This document shows, in pieces, positions 18,095 through 26,295 of a DNA stretch of 33,769 bases. Location of the stretch: contig RFFQ01000193.1 of the NCBI GenBank assembly GCA_003697105.1, positions 1 to 33,769 on the forward strand, given 5' to 3'. Origin of the DNA: Gemmatimonadota bacterium. Its GTDB lineage: Bacteria; 4572-55; J002. The notes beneath the pieces were generated by a model, which saw nothing but the letters and a program-made list of their open reading frames with translations, searched no databases and had not been told where the DNA came from. Positions within the stretch are counted from its first letter, which is position 1. Every line of letters starts with the position of its first letter. Made by a program: the position numbers and the translations under genes.

Positions 18095-18481
18095 TTATTT
18101 TTTGCGGTAATCCGCTAATAGATTATAACTGAGGGATGCGGCTAGATTCAACGAATCAATTGACGCTTTGAGTTCATTCACGTCCAAATTTTCCAGTTGC
18201 AAGGTATCCACCACGATAATGGCATCTTCATCAATTGCGAACGCGCCGTGATCCATTTCTGTGGCGTTGGCAATGAGTAATTTTTTATACAACTCTTCGG
18301 ACGGATTCAATTTGGAAAGGGGTACCAAGCTGATCTGCAAGATCAACAGGGGTGGGGCATAGGCGACCACCATCGGGGGATCGTTTTCATCCAGACGACC
18401 GACCCAAACATCGTCACCACGCTTCTCAAACTCGAAACCGATTTCGGTAAAGTATGCGGTAATATCGGTATGTGTTTTCAT
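18095..18481 (-). CDS. YbjN-like / type III chaperone-fold small protein
   Basis: This soluble 128-residue protein has an alternating alpha/beta pattern (ITAYFTEIGFEFEKRGDDVWVGRL, then strands around PPMVVAYAPPLLILQIS). The C-terminal helices fit YbjN, a T3SS-chaperone-like fold. ANATEMDHGAFAIDEDAIIV is typical of that superfamily. Its role is unknown. AAGGAGG lies nine bases before the ATG. It is tightly followed by the secreted carboxypeptidase, which may be co-expressed. Confidence 0.65.
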   Translation of the reverse strand: MKTHTDITAYFTEIGFEFEKRGDDVWVGRLDENDPPMVVAYAPPLLILQISLVPLSKLNPSEELYKKLLIANATEMDHGAFAIDEDAIIVVDTLQLENLDVNELKASIDSLNLAASLSYNLLADYRKK

Positions 18482-18594
18482 CCCAAGATAACCTCCTTGA
18501 AGTGATCGGGGAAAAAGGGGGGGGTTACGTGTAACAATTTGAATTTACGACATATAAATTTAGGGTACGCATCTAGTGTGCGCAAGGATTAAAG

Positions 18595-19866
18595 TTACCC
18601 GACCGGTTTGGCGGGGAGTAACTGACCCCTACATTCACCAAATCCAACCCGAAATCCATCTCCTTGGCACCAGCCGGTCATGATCACGGTGTCACCATCT
18701 TGTAAAAATTTGCGGTGTTTGCCGTTGGGCAATTCGACCGGCTCCGTACCACGCCACGTATATTCTAATAAACAACCGCGTGATTCTTTTTCCGGACCAC
18801 TGATAGTCCCGGAAGCCAACAAATCGCCGGGGCGCATATTACAACCCGTGATGGTATGGTGAGCCAACTGTTGGCAGATGTTCCAATAGAGATACTTGAA
18901 ATTGGAGGTTGTGATCGTGAACGATTCTGCCATATTTTCCACCTGAAGACTGACTTCCAACCGAATATCATACGACCAATTACGGGCGAGTTGAAGATAA
19001 GGTAAGGGTTGTGGGTTCTGTTCTTGTGTTGGGCAACGAAACGGTTCCAATGCCTCCAAGGTGACGACCCAAGGTGAAATGGTGGTTGCAAAATTTTTTG
19101 CTAAAAAGGGACCTAACGGTTGGTATTCCCATTTTTGGATGTCCCGGGCACTCCAATCGTTTACCAAAACCATCCCAAAGATATGATCGAGTGCCTGATC
19201 CACTGGAATCGGGTCACCCAAAGCATTACCGGGTCCGGTAAAAAATCCCATCTCTAATTCATAATCCATCAGGCGGGAGGGGTTAAACACCGGTGTATTG
19301 CTATCTGCCGGGAGTACCTGCCCCTGCGGGCGGTGTACCGGTGTGCCGCTGATAATCACCGAGCTTGCCCGCCCATGATATGCCACCGGCAAATGGAGCC
19401 AGTTGGGCATCAGGGCATTTTCTTTGCCCCGAAACATGGTACCCACGTTCTCCGCATGATATTTGGAAGAGTAAAAATCGGTGTAATCCCCAATATGGAC
19501 TGGCACATGCATTTGTGCCTCACTCATCGGGATGAGGACTTGATCCCGCAGCCAGATATCATCCCGCAAGGTGGGGTTATCGGCACTCAGGAGTTCCTGT
19601 AGCTGTTGGCGGGCTTCCGACCATGCCGCCTTGCCCAATCCCATAAACGCATTGAGGGTGGGTTCTAAAAAAACCTGTTTACCCCTCAAATGGGTGCCAT
19701 TGAAGACCTGTTTTTTGTCCAATTGATACAGGTCTAGGATAAATTCACCAATGGCAACCCCGATGTGAGGCTCCGGGTTGCGCGGTGACGTGAATACACC
19801 GTAAGGCAAATTTTGGATCGGAAAATGGGAGTCTTCCGGGACATCAATGAATGATTTCAATCGCAT
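18595..19866 (-). CDS. fahA: Fumarylacetoacetase
   Basis: This enzyme hydrolyses fumarylacetoacetate to fumarate and acetoacetate, the last step of tyrosine and homogentisate breakdown. The N-terminal SH3-like domain is followed by the catalytic fold. [17 protein letters not shown] holds metal ligand D130 and catalytic H137. DYELEMGFF gives E203 and E205, and [11 protein letters not shown] gives D237. Length of 423 matches the eukaryotic-type enzyme. AGGAGG precedes the ATG. No homogentisate dioxygenase is in the window. The gene follows an unknown protein by 31 bases and is probably co-transcribed with it. The fumarate product feeds the TCA cycle. Confidence 0.95.
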   Translation of the reverse strand: MRLKSFIDVPEDSHFPIQNLPYGVFTSPRNPEPHIGVAIGEFILDLYQLDKKQVFNGTHLRGKQVFLEPTLNAFMGLGKAAWSEARQQLQELLSADNPTLRDDIWLRDQVLIPMSEAQMHVPVHIGDYTDFYSSKYHAENVGTMFRGKENALMPNWLHLPVAYHGRASSVIISGTPVHRPQGQVLPADSNTPVFNPSRLMDYELEMGFFTGPGNALGDPIPVDQALDHIFGMVLVNDWSARDIQKWEYQPLGPFLAKNFATTISPWVVTLEALEPFRCPTQEQNPQPLPYLQLARNWSYDIRLEVSLQVENMAESFTITTSNFKYLYWNICQQLAHHTITGCNMRPGDLLASGTISGPEKESRGCLLEYTWRGTEPVELPNGKHRKFLQDGDTVIMTGWCQGDGFRVGFGECRGQLLPAKPVG

Positions 19867-19898
19867 TAAACCTCCTTCATATCTGGGTAATGTTCGGG

Positions 19899-20894
19899 TT
19901 ACATCATACCTAAATTCCGCAAATCCTCGCGGGGTTCATCAAAACTGCAACTCCCGTAGGAAATAAAATTTTCCCGCCGGAGTTGGATAATATCATCGAG
20001 TTCAATTAGCAGGTCATTCCACTCAAACACGGCGTTTGTAAACGTGAAATGTTCGGGGTGTTCATCCCGAAGGATGTCCATGATCTTTGTTTGGCTCAAG
20101 TTATGGACTGCCCCCAACAGGCCGGCACCAAACACATTCAAAAAGCCGTGCATCATGGTTTGCACTCCCGGGTTGAAGTGGCGTACCGGATGGTGCAATC
20201 CGGCGGTGAATTTCATGGGGATATTATGTTGCAAGCAAGCATAAATGGCATGAGCTACCCACTCCACCGGGGGAAACATGGCGGCATTTACCCCACCGCA
20301 CCGCAGTTTGAATCCGGCGCGATAGACCTCTAAGTGCTTGCCGGGTTTGACCACCCGGGTGTGCTGGGTGGCTAATCCGCTGACGGTCGCCTCAATAACG
20401 GCTTGCCAATCCTCCCCTAAAATTGGCTCGTAGAAGGGTGTCATCGGATGTTCCTCTTCCAATTTATCGGCGACGTGTGTCAACATATCGTGAAGGGCGG
20501 CGGCGTTATGGGCGGCGGTCAGTTGTTGGGGTAACTTCACTTCCAGTACATCGGCAACGACATGTGGCTGGTGACGGTCTTCAAACTCTTGGATGGCTTG
20601 TAGATCGGCATCCAGACCGTCCATAAATTGCTCGGCGGTTTCCCCGCCCTGTCCTAAAATGGAAAAATGAAGTGTTTTTGGTGCGTTGCTCAGTTGGTCT
20701 CCGGCGACTTCGCTCAGTTCGACCAAACGGGTTGCCGGGCAGATAAAGCGAGAGATCATCCACTGATCTGCCCCCTGAATGTAGCGCAAATAGTTGCGGA
20801 TTGCTGGTTCCATATCCAGCTTTGCCGGCGGGAACAGCCCCGCATAGTCAATCAGCTTATGCATAAAAGCGGTAAAACTTTTGGTATGGGTCAT
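19899..20894 (-). CDS. Conserved protein of unknown function, paired with fahA
   Basis: I do not recognise a characterised family. From the ATG after GAGGAG (six codons inside the longest frame) the protein is 331 residues, soluble and without signal peptide. It begins with [19 protein letters not shown] and ends with [16 protein letters not shown], two strongly patterned segments that look conserved. The middle has FKLRCGGV, a possible barrel strand, and [14 protein letters not shown], with histidines that could bind metal or substrate. The fahA neighbour suggests a role in aromatic amino-acid catabolism, but that is inference only. An alpha/beta barrel enzyme is possible. Confidence 0.7.
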   Translation of the reverse strand: MTHTKSFTAFMHKLIDYAGLFPPAKLDMEPAIRNYLRYIQGADQWMISRFICPATRLVELSEVAGDQLSNAPKTLHFSILGQGGETAEQFMDGLDADLQAIQEFEDRHQPHVVADVLEVKLPQQLTAAHNAAALHDMLTHVADKLEEEHPMTPFYEPILGEDWQAVIEATVSGLATQHTRVVKPGKHLEVYRAGFKLRCGGVNAAMFPPVEWVAHAIYACLQHNIPMKFTAGLHHPVRHFNPGVQTMMHGFLNVFGAGLLGAVHNLSQTKIMDILRDEHPEHFTFTNAVFEWNDLLIELDDIIQLRRENFISYGSCSFDEPREDLRNLGMM

Positions 20895-20930
20895 AGTTGG
20901 CTCCTCACTCATTCCGAAAATTTTAGAAGG

Positions 20931-21950
20931 TTATCCCAATCCTTTGCGCAATTTTTCACGTTCGTCAGGGGTGGTCATAAAAATTAGGGTTGTATCCGGT
21001 GCTAAGATTTGATCCCGGCGGGGATTGTGTACCCAGCCCGCCCCGGTTTTGAGGGCGATCAACAGAGAACTAGGGTAGTTTTGCAACTGTAAATGGCAAA
21101 TGGGTTGACCCACTGCTCCCGGCGGTACGGCAATCTCCTCCACCCGTAGATTTTTATTTTTATCGCGGAGCATGGTATCCAAAAAAGAGACGACCGTTGG
21201 GCGAAGCATCTCCGACGCCATTCGCAGACCGCCGATAAATGCGGTTGAAATCACAGAATCGGCGCCGGCTTTCCGCATTTTTTCCACATTTCGCGGCTCT
21301 TGGCAACGGGCAACCACCCGAATACGGGGGTTCAGGTGCTTGGCGGTTAGGCTGATTACCAAATTCCGGCTGTCATCATCCGTTGCCGCGAACACACCCC
21401 GTGCCCGCTTGACCCCAGCATGAAGCAATACCTCATCATCGGTGGCATCACCACGCAGATAGATTTCCTCTGGAAATAGGATTAAAATCTGCTTGATAGC
21501 ATTTTCATCGGTATCGACAATTAACGTGGAATGGTGAGTGGATTCTAATTCATTCAAAATATGCAGACCCACCCGCCCAATACCGCAAATAATGTAGTGA
21601 TCTTTCAATGTCTTAATGCGTTGTTCCATCTTTTTTTGTTTGAATGTCTCTTGAAGGTCACCTTCGACAATTAGTGCGGTAAAATTTGAGAGGATATACG
21701 TGACAGTGCCAATCCCCATAAAGGCAATGACGATAGTAAAAACCCGACCATTGGGATGCAGATCGAGATTGATGGTTTCACCGTACCCGATGGTCAAAAT
21801 GGTAATGGCCGTCATGTAAAAACAGTCAAAAAGGGAATAATCACCTTCACCAATATACCAGTAGCCGAATGTGCCCAACAGCAATACATTGATCAATACC
21901 ACACCTGCCAGAATGAACCGGCGGTAAATCGGGGGGGTTATGTCGTGCAT
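20931..21950 (-). CDS. Two-helix potassium channel with RCK (TrkA-N/TrkA-C) domain
   Basis: Residues 12-32 and 68-96 are membrane helices flanking a pore loop with the selectivity filter TIGYGE at 53-58. After a charged linker, a TrkA-N Rossmann domain starts at about 117 (YIICGIGRVGLHIL, GxGxxG), binding a nucleotide that gates the pore. A TrkA-C domain occupies the last 80 residues (VEEIAVPPGAVGQPI). The architecture is that of MthK-type and other bacterial RCK channels. AAGGA precedes the ATG. It is transcribed divergently from the GTPase island, with back-to-back promoters. Confidence 0.92.
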   Translation of the reverse strand: MHDITPPIYRRFILAGVVLINVLLLGTFGYWYIGEGDYSLFDCFYMTAITILTIGYGETINLDLHPNGRVFTIVIAFMGIGTVTYILSNFTALIVEGDLQETFKQKKMEQRIKTLKDHYIICGIGRVGLHILNELESTHHSTLIVDTDENAIKQILILFPEEIYLRGDATDDEVLLHAGVKRARGVFAATDDDSRNLVISLTAKHLNPRIRVVARCQEPRNVEKMRKAGADSVISTAFIGGLRMASEMLRPTVVSFLDTMLRDKNKNLRVEEIAVPPGAVGQPICHLQLQNYPSSLLIALKTGAGWVHNPRRDQILAPDTTLIFMTTPDEREKLRKGLG

Positions 21951-21986
21951 TCAATATCCTTTTTGCTGAATTCCACACGAGATCAA

Positions 21987-22015
21987 TAAATAGCACAGAC
22001 GAAGACGAATTTCAA
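21987..22015 (-). promoter_or_regulatory. Promoter of the potassium channel gene
   Basis: Minus strand TTGAAA (22015-22010) and TATTTA (21992-21987) are 17 bases apart. The start would be near 21980, about 30 bases before the ATG. Confidence 0.6.
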
Positions 22016-22031
22016 GCCTATTTTACAGCTA

Positions 22032-22061
22032 TTGACTTTTCACTGGGTTTTTCCCTATACT
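22032..22061 (+). promoter_or_regulatory. Promoter of the GTPase island
   Basis: TTGACT (22032-22037) and TATACT (22056-22061) are 18 bases apart. The predicted start near 22068 lies downstream of the earliest possible start codon (22032), so the GTPase must begin at an internal ATG. Confidence 0.75.
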
Positions 22062-22109
22062 CTAATCATCTGGCCTCTCGCCCAACCTATACGAATTGAT
22101 AATTTGGTT

Positions 22110-23096
22110 ATGATTTGCCCATTTTGTCTTGATGCTGTTACATTTGCTCGTGATAAATCCCGACGAGGGTACGCAATGGCATATCGTTGCCCCAGTTGTG
22201 GGGAGCGGGCGCCGGCGCTTTATGTGCGGGAATACAAAGCGTTTCCGCCGGTAGTACTCAACGCCGTCGGTTTCCGGCAGCATGGCAAAACGGTCTATTT
22301 TGCGGCACTTTTCTACGCCTTGAAAAAACTCCGTCTGGCGAGTCATTGGGACGATTTTTTCACGATGAGCCTGGATGAGGACAGTCTCAACACCGTTTAT
22401 GAAAATATGCGGTTGCTCGAAGCGGGTCGCTTGCCGAATGCGACCCCGCGCAATTTCCCGCGACCCACGATGTTACGGGTGTATGGTGTACCCTTTCAAC
22501 CGAGTTATACCTTGCTTTGCTATGATACCGGTGGCGAATGCTTTGAAAAACCGAACCAATTGGTACAATTTGCTGGCTTTGTCCGGCGGGCAAAAGCGGT
22601 ACTCTTTTTGATGAGTTTAGGGGATATGAAGGATGCCAATGCCGAAGCATATCGCTTGCTCAACACCTACCTCATCGGAATGGGTGAACTGGGTGGTAAT
22701 ACCCACAACCAACATCTGATCGTGGTCTGCACGAAAGCAGATCAGCTTGTGGATAAATTACCGGAGGACGTCGTTGATTATCTGATTCATGGGACGGTAA
22801 AAGGATTGATCCAGCATGATAATTACATGACGACCCTGTACCAGATGTCAACGAGATTGCGCACGTATATCCAAAATACGGTGGGAGCGTATGAATTTTT
22901 GAATGCCGCTGATGCACATTTTAAATCTGTCAATTTCTCCGTGATTTCTGCTTTGGGTGCCGCCCCAGAAGGTTCGCGGCTACCCGTCGAGATCGTCCCG
23001 CGTCGGGTTTTTGACCCCCTTTTTTGGGCGATGGAAAAATCACGGATGACATGGAAAGACCGTCTTTACGGTCTGTTTCGAGGAAGGAAAACGTGA
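22110..23096 (+). CDS. Zinc-ribbon double-GTPase-type (DO-GTPase, TRAFAC) protein
   Basis: The protein has 328 residues. An N-terminal zinc ribbon has CPFC at 3-6 and CPSC at 27-30. A P-loop GTPase follows: GFRQHGKT (54-61) is the Walker A, CYDTGG (137-142) the DxGG Walker B, VVCTKAD (205-211) the guanine-specificity TKxD, and ISALG (279-283) the G5. The DTGGE-style Walker B and SALG G5 match the DO-GTPase families described from NTP-dependent conflict systems. The upstream promoter and lack of sequence support for a longer start favour ATG 22110, although no strong Shine-Dalgarno site precedes it. It is first of five coupled genes. Its trigger and effector partner are unknown. Confidence 0.85.
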   Translation: MICPFCLDAVTFARDKSRRGYAMAYRCPSCGERAPALYVREYKAFPPVVLNAVGFRQHGKTVYFAALFYALKKLRLASHWDDFFTMSLDEDSLNTVYENMRLLEAGRLPNATPRNFPRPTMLRVYGVPFQPSYTLLCYDTGGECFEKPNQLVQFAGFVRRAKAVLFLMSLGDMKDANAEAYRLLNTYLIGMGELGGNTHNQHLIVVCTKADQLVDKLPEDVVDYLIHGTVKGLIQHDNYMTTLYQMSTRLRTYIQNTVGAYEFLNAADAHFKSVNFSVISALGAAPEGSRLPVEIVPRRVFDPLFWAMEKSRMTWKDRLYGLFRGRKT

Positions 23097-23719
23097 TGAT
23101 CCTCCGTTGTGATAAAACTGGTTTTCCACTCGTCTCGTTGCGGAGCGGAATTGATATGCAACTGTTACCGGTGACGAAAGCTCAGTTTGACGCCTTTTTA
23201 GTAGAATCGCCTGATTTCCCACCCGAAGCCTATGCACAAATGATGGCGCTCAATCCTCCTCTCGAACTAGGTCAGCTTACCGCTGAAAATCGGGAACAGA
23301 TATTTTTAACCGGAATTCTGCCAGAAGAGGCGCTCCAATTTGCCCAATGGCTCGGTGAGGGTTACGATTTTCCTACTGTCGAAGAATGGCGGGGAATGTA
23401 CGATGACCTGTTGCTAGAGGTGGGATCATTCGATTACCTTCAACAGTTACCCGAACAGTGTGAATCGGCAATGGCACGAGACATTCTTCGGCGGCTAATC
23501 AATCAGATTCAACCCTATTCGCTAATGGACATCTCGTTGTTGAGACAAGGTGTGGTAGAATGGGTGCACACTTCGAAGCATCCGGGCGATTTTGCCGGAT
23601 TGGGTACACCGCGCCCTCAATTCCAACCCAATTTATACGATCCCCTTAATGATGTCGTACGCCCGCTTTCGCGCGAAAATCGCATTAAATATTTTGGTTT
23701 TCGTCTTATCCACCGTTGA
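23096..23719 (+). CDS. FGE/SUMF1-like protein lacking the catalytic cysteines
   Basis: This 207-residue protein keeps the outline of the formylglycine-generating-enzyme (C-type lectin-like) fold. MQLLPVTKAQFDAFL (21-35), LPEEALQFAQWL (75-86), YDFPTVEEWRGMY (90-102, cf. RLPTEAEWE), GVVEWV (152-157, cf. GNVWEW) and a terminal FGFRLI (200-205). It has only two cysteines, C5 and C122, neither in the family's catalytic position, so sulfatase activation is unlikely. A binding role is more plausible, as with FGE-like domains in conflict systems. The start overlaps the GTPase stop as TGATG, with AGGAAGG just before. Confidence 0.78.
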   Translation: MILRCDKTGFPLVSLRSGIDMQLLPVTKAQFDAFLVESPDFPPEAYAQMMALNPPLELGQLTAENREQIFLTGILPEEALQFAQWLGEGYDFPTVEEWRGMYDDLLLEVGSFDYLQQLPEQCESAMARDILRRLINQIQPYSLMDISLLRQGVVEWVHTSKHPGDFAGLGTPRPQFQPNLYDPLNDVVRPLSRENRIKYFGFRLIHR

Positions 23720-23737
23720 TTATCTGAGGAGACCGGC

Positions 23738-25072
23738 ATGGCTCTGGAAGGCATCCTCGCCCAATTGCAACACCCGGCTTGGCATATTCGCCAGCAAGCA
23801 TTGCAAACGGTTTGCGGGGACCCCCAACCAGACTGGATTCCCCGCCTCCTGCCGCATCTCAACCACCCAGACTGGAAAATCCGCGATTGTTTGCATACCG
23901 CTTTGACCCAGCTGTGCCGCCAGCTTGAGCCGCCGGATCACGCGGTGATTGTCGGGCAGTTATTGCCCTATTTGAGTGACCCACATCTGACCGTCCAACG
24001 GGCGGTCTGTGAAGCCCTTGCTTATCTGCCTGACCCCCGTACCATTGCCCCCATCCGCCGCTACCTGACCCATCCCGACCCGTATCTGCGGCGAACCGCT
24101 TGTGACGTTCTCGGCCAGTGGGGTGACCCCCTATTCATTCCAGATTTTGCCGCTTGCCTATCTGATGAAGACGAAGCGGTACGCTATTTGGCAGTGCTTC
24201 AATTGGTACAATTTGACCTGCCGGATGCCTTACAGGCGCTTCTTCGCGCTGTGGATGACCCTTTCCCGCGTACGCGAGAGATGGTTGCCGCATATCTAGG
24301 CAACGTGGGCGGCGATGCTGCCATACACGCGTTGATCCACATGGTAGAAGATATAGACCGGCTCGTGCGCCGTCAGGCTGTGGCGGCACTCGGTCAGGTG
24401 GCTGATTTGCGGGCAACAAACCCGCTTTTAGAACGATTGAATGATAATGATCTCGCCGTCCAGCGCGCCGCCGCCGAAGCTTTGATCCAACTGGGGAGTG
24501 TATCTGTACTGGAACAGATGCTACGGCGCTATCATTATGATGAGATCGAACGGGTGATTCAAGGTCTCCGGCACATGAGCAACCGCCTGAAGCCGCATTA
24601 TCCGAATTTAATTTGCCTTGATTGTCTGACTCGCTTCCGCTGGCGGGGACTCTACAGTGGATTCCATTATTACGGGCGTTTTTTGTGTTGCCGTACGTGT
24701 GGGCGATTGAATACGGCGCGCACTCAAATAACGGAAGTCGTCGCCGTGTTTGACCTTTCTCGCTCAGACCCACGCTGGCAGGATGACGATCGGTTGTACA
24801 TCAATGTCCAGATCGATCCCCAGTTGTACGATTTTGATCGCGTCGAGATTCTCAACACCACCGACGAGGCCGTTGAGGCATTTTGTATCCGGGTAAAGAA
24901 TGACGAGGACGAATTTAGACGACCTAACTATCGCAAAATTCCGGTTTTCGTGCATTGCCCCTTAACCGAAAATACAATGATATGCCGCTTACAATCTTCC
25001 GCTGGTATAACCGGCGATACGATTCGCATCCTGAAACATACCTTCGGTACCGTGGAAGTGATCGAACCATGA
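23738..25072 (+). CDS. HEAT-repeat protein with C-terminal zinc ribbon and a conserved unnamed domain (copy 1)
   Basis: Residues 1-280 are about eight HEAT/PBS-lyase-type helical repeats with typical units such as DPHLTVQRAVCEALAYL and DRLVRRQAVAALGQV, a protein-protein interaction solenoid. Residues 290-325 form a zinc ribbon, C293-x2-C296 and C318-x2-C321. The last 120 residues hold LYDFDRVEI, VEAFCIRVKNDEDEFRR, YRKIPVFVHC and a closing HTFGTVEVIE. This tail is repeated in the next gene and I cannot name it. The start follows GAGGAG; the stop overlaps the next ATG. Confidence 0.85.
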   Translation: MALEGILAQLQHPAWHIRQQALQTVCGDPQPDWIPRLLPHLNHPDWKIRDCLHTALTQLCRQLEPPDHAVIVGQLLPYLSDPHLTVQRAVCEALAYLPDPRTIAPIRRYLTHPDPYLRRTACDVLGQWGDPLFIPDFAACLSDEDEAVRYLAVLQLVQFDLPDALQALLRAVDDPFPRTREMVAAYLGNVGGDAAIHALIHMVEDIDRLVRRQAVAALGQVADLRATNPLLERLNDNDLAVQRAAAEALIQLGSVSVLEQMLRRYHYDEIERVIQGLRHMSNRLKPHYPNLICLDCLTRFRWRGLYSGFHYYGRFLCCRTCGRLNTARTQITEVVAVFDLSRSDPRWQDDDRLYINVQIDPQLYDFDRVEILNTTDEAVEAFCIRVKNDEDEFRRPNYRKIPVFVHCPLTENTMICRLQSSAGITGDTIRILKHTFGTVEVIEP

Positions 25073-26295
25073 GCTTGTTTTGGACCTTGTTACGCCTCAA
25101 GAGTCTCTTCCAGCGAACCCGGGCAAAGGCGTGCCGCCAACTAGCACAATTAAAGATTTCACCGGAAAAAATCCGCAAAAAGGTTATCCCCAAACTGGCG
25201 GATATTCTGGTTTATGAGGGTCGAAACGAGGTCATACGTGCCGCAGAGGATACCTTGAAACATTTTAAACAGGCAGGCTATGAACAAGAGGTTTTGGAAG
25301 AACTCCTGAACAACCTCAATCCATATTCCCCAGCACTCAATGAAGAACGGTTGGAACGGATTGAACACGTCGCGGAAACCCCAATCCAAGACTTGCTGGT
25401 ACGCTTTGTGGAACATGGTTCTTCCCCGAAATTACGCAGTAAAGTTGGATTGGTGGCGGCATGGCGCTCACAAAACTTTGCGATCCTCAAACCCATTTTG
25501 ACTGAATTGGCGGATTGGAACCCCTATTGGGATGCGTTCCAGCACTTGCTATGGAATGCCCTAAACGACGACGATACCCGGGAACCGGTGATTGACTTCT
25601 TGATCGAGGTCGTACAAAAAGAATCCTCTTACCGGTTGCGCTCTTTGGGGTACTATCTGTTGGGTCAATCCAGAGCTCGCCGGGTGATCCCCGTCCTGCT
25701 AGACCGCTTGAAAACAGAGCGCGATGACGCCACCATGTATGCGCTGGTCAAGGCATTTGAGGCGTTAGGAGACCCGCGGGTTATTCGCCCGCTCATCGAT
25801 TTTGGAAAGCGTGAGTATCTGATGGTGAGCCATGTCAATAAAGTGGCTCATAATCTGAGCCGGAAAATCCATCCGCACCGCAAAACGTTGCTTTGCCGGA
25901 ACTGTCTCACCCGCTACACGGAAGATTTTTCTGCCCTTGGTGGTTTACCGGTATTGCTTTGCCGGAATTGTGGGGATTCGATGGCGTTGCTCATCGGGGT
26001 GGAAACGGTTGTCGCGGTGTTGGATGTGGATGCTACGCTGGAAATCCCCCCGGACGACGTGCCGGCGGTATTACGTATCAATTATGTGAAGGAAGACCGG
26101 CTATTTGACTTTGATTGCATCCAAATTATCAACGCACCCGATATGGTGGTAGAGCGATTTTGCATCCGAGCCGGTAATGATGAGGATCGCTTCCGGCGCA
26201 AACGCTACAAAAAAATTCCATGTGAGGTGCGATGTCACCTCCTGCCGGGCACCATCAACATGCTAGAACGTATGTTTGGAGAGGTAACAACATGA
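25069..26295 (+). CDS. HEAT-like protein with the same zinc-ribbon C-terminal domain (copy 2)
   Basis: This 408-residue paralogue of the preceding gene has diverged helical repeats (1-265), for example SYRLRSLGYYLLGQSRARRV and ATMYALVKAFEALGDPRV. The zinc ribbon has C276-x2-C279 and C298-x2-C301. The tail LFDFDCIQI, VERFCIRAGNDEDRFRR, YKKIPCEVRC and RMFGEV matches copy 1 position by position. The N-terminus is basic (KSLFQRTRAKACRQ). The longest frame extends 38 codons further upstream, but the ATG at 25069 overlaps the previous stop as ATGA and has GGAAG before it. Function is unknown. Confidence 0.85.
   Translation: MSLFWTLLRLKSLFQRTRAKACRQLAQLKISPEKIRKKVIPKLADILVYEGRNEVIRAAEDTLKHFKQAGYEQEVLEELLNNLNPYSPALNEERLERIEHVAETPIQDLLVRFVEHGSSPKLRSKVGLVAAWRSQNFAILKPILTELADWNPYWDAFQHLLWNALNDDDTREPVIDFLIEVVQKESSYRLRSLGYYLLGQSRARRVIPVLLDRLKTERDDATMYALVKAFEALGDPRVIRPLIDFGKREYLMVSHVNKVAHNLSRKIHPHRKTLLCRNCLTRYTEDFSALGGLPVLLCRNCGDSMALLIGVETVVAVLDVDATLEIPPDDVPAVLRINYVKEDRLFDFDCIQIINAPDMVVERFCIRAGNDEDRFRRKRYKKIPCEVRCHLLPGTINMLERMFGEVTT

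Noticed and set aside
23096-23719. Sulfatase-modifying enzyme
   Set aside because: Fold resemblance only. Catalytic cysteines are absent and no sulfatase is nearby.
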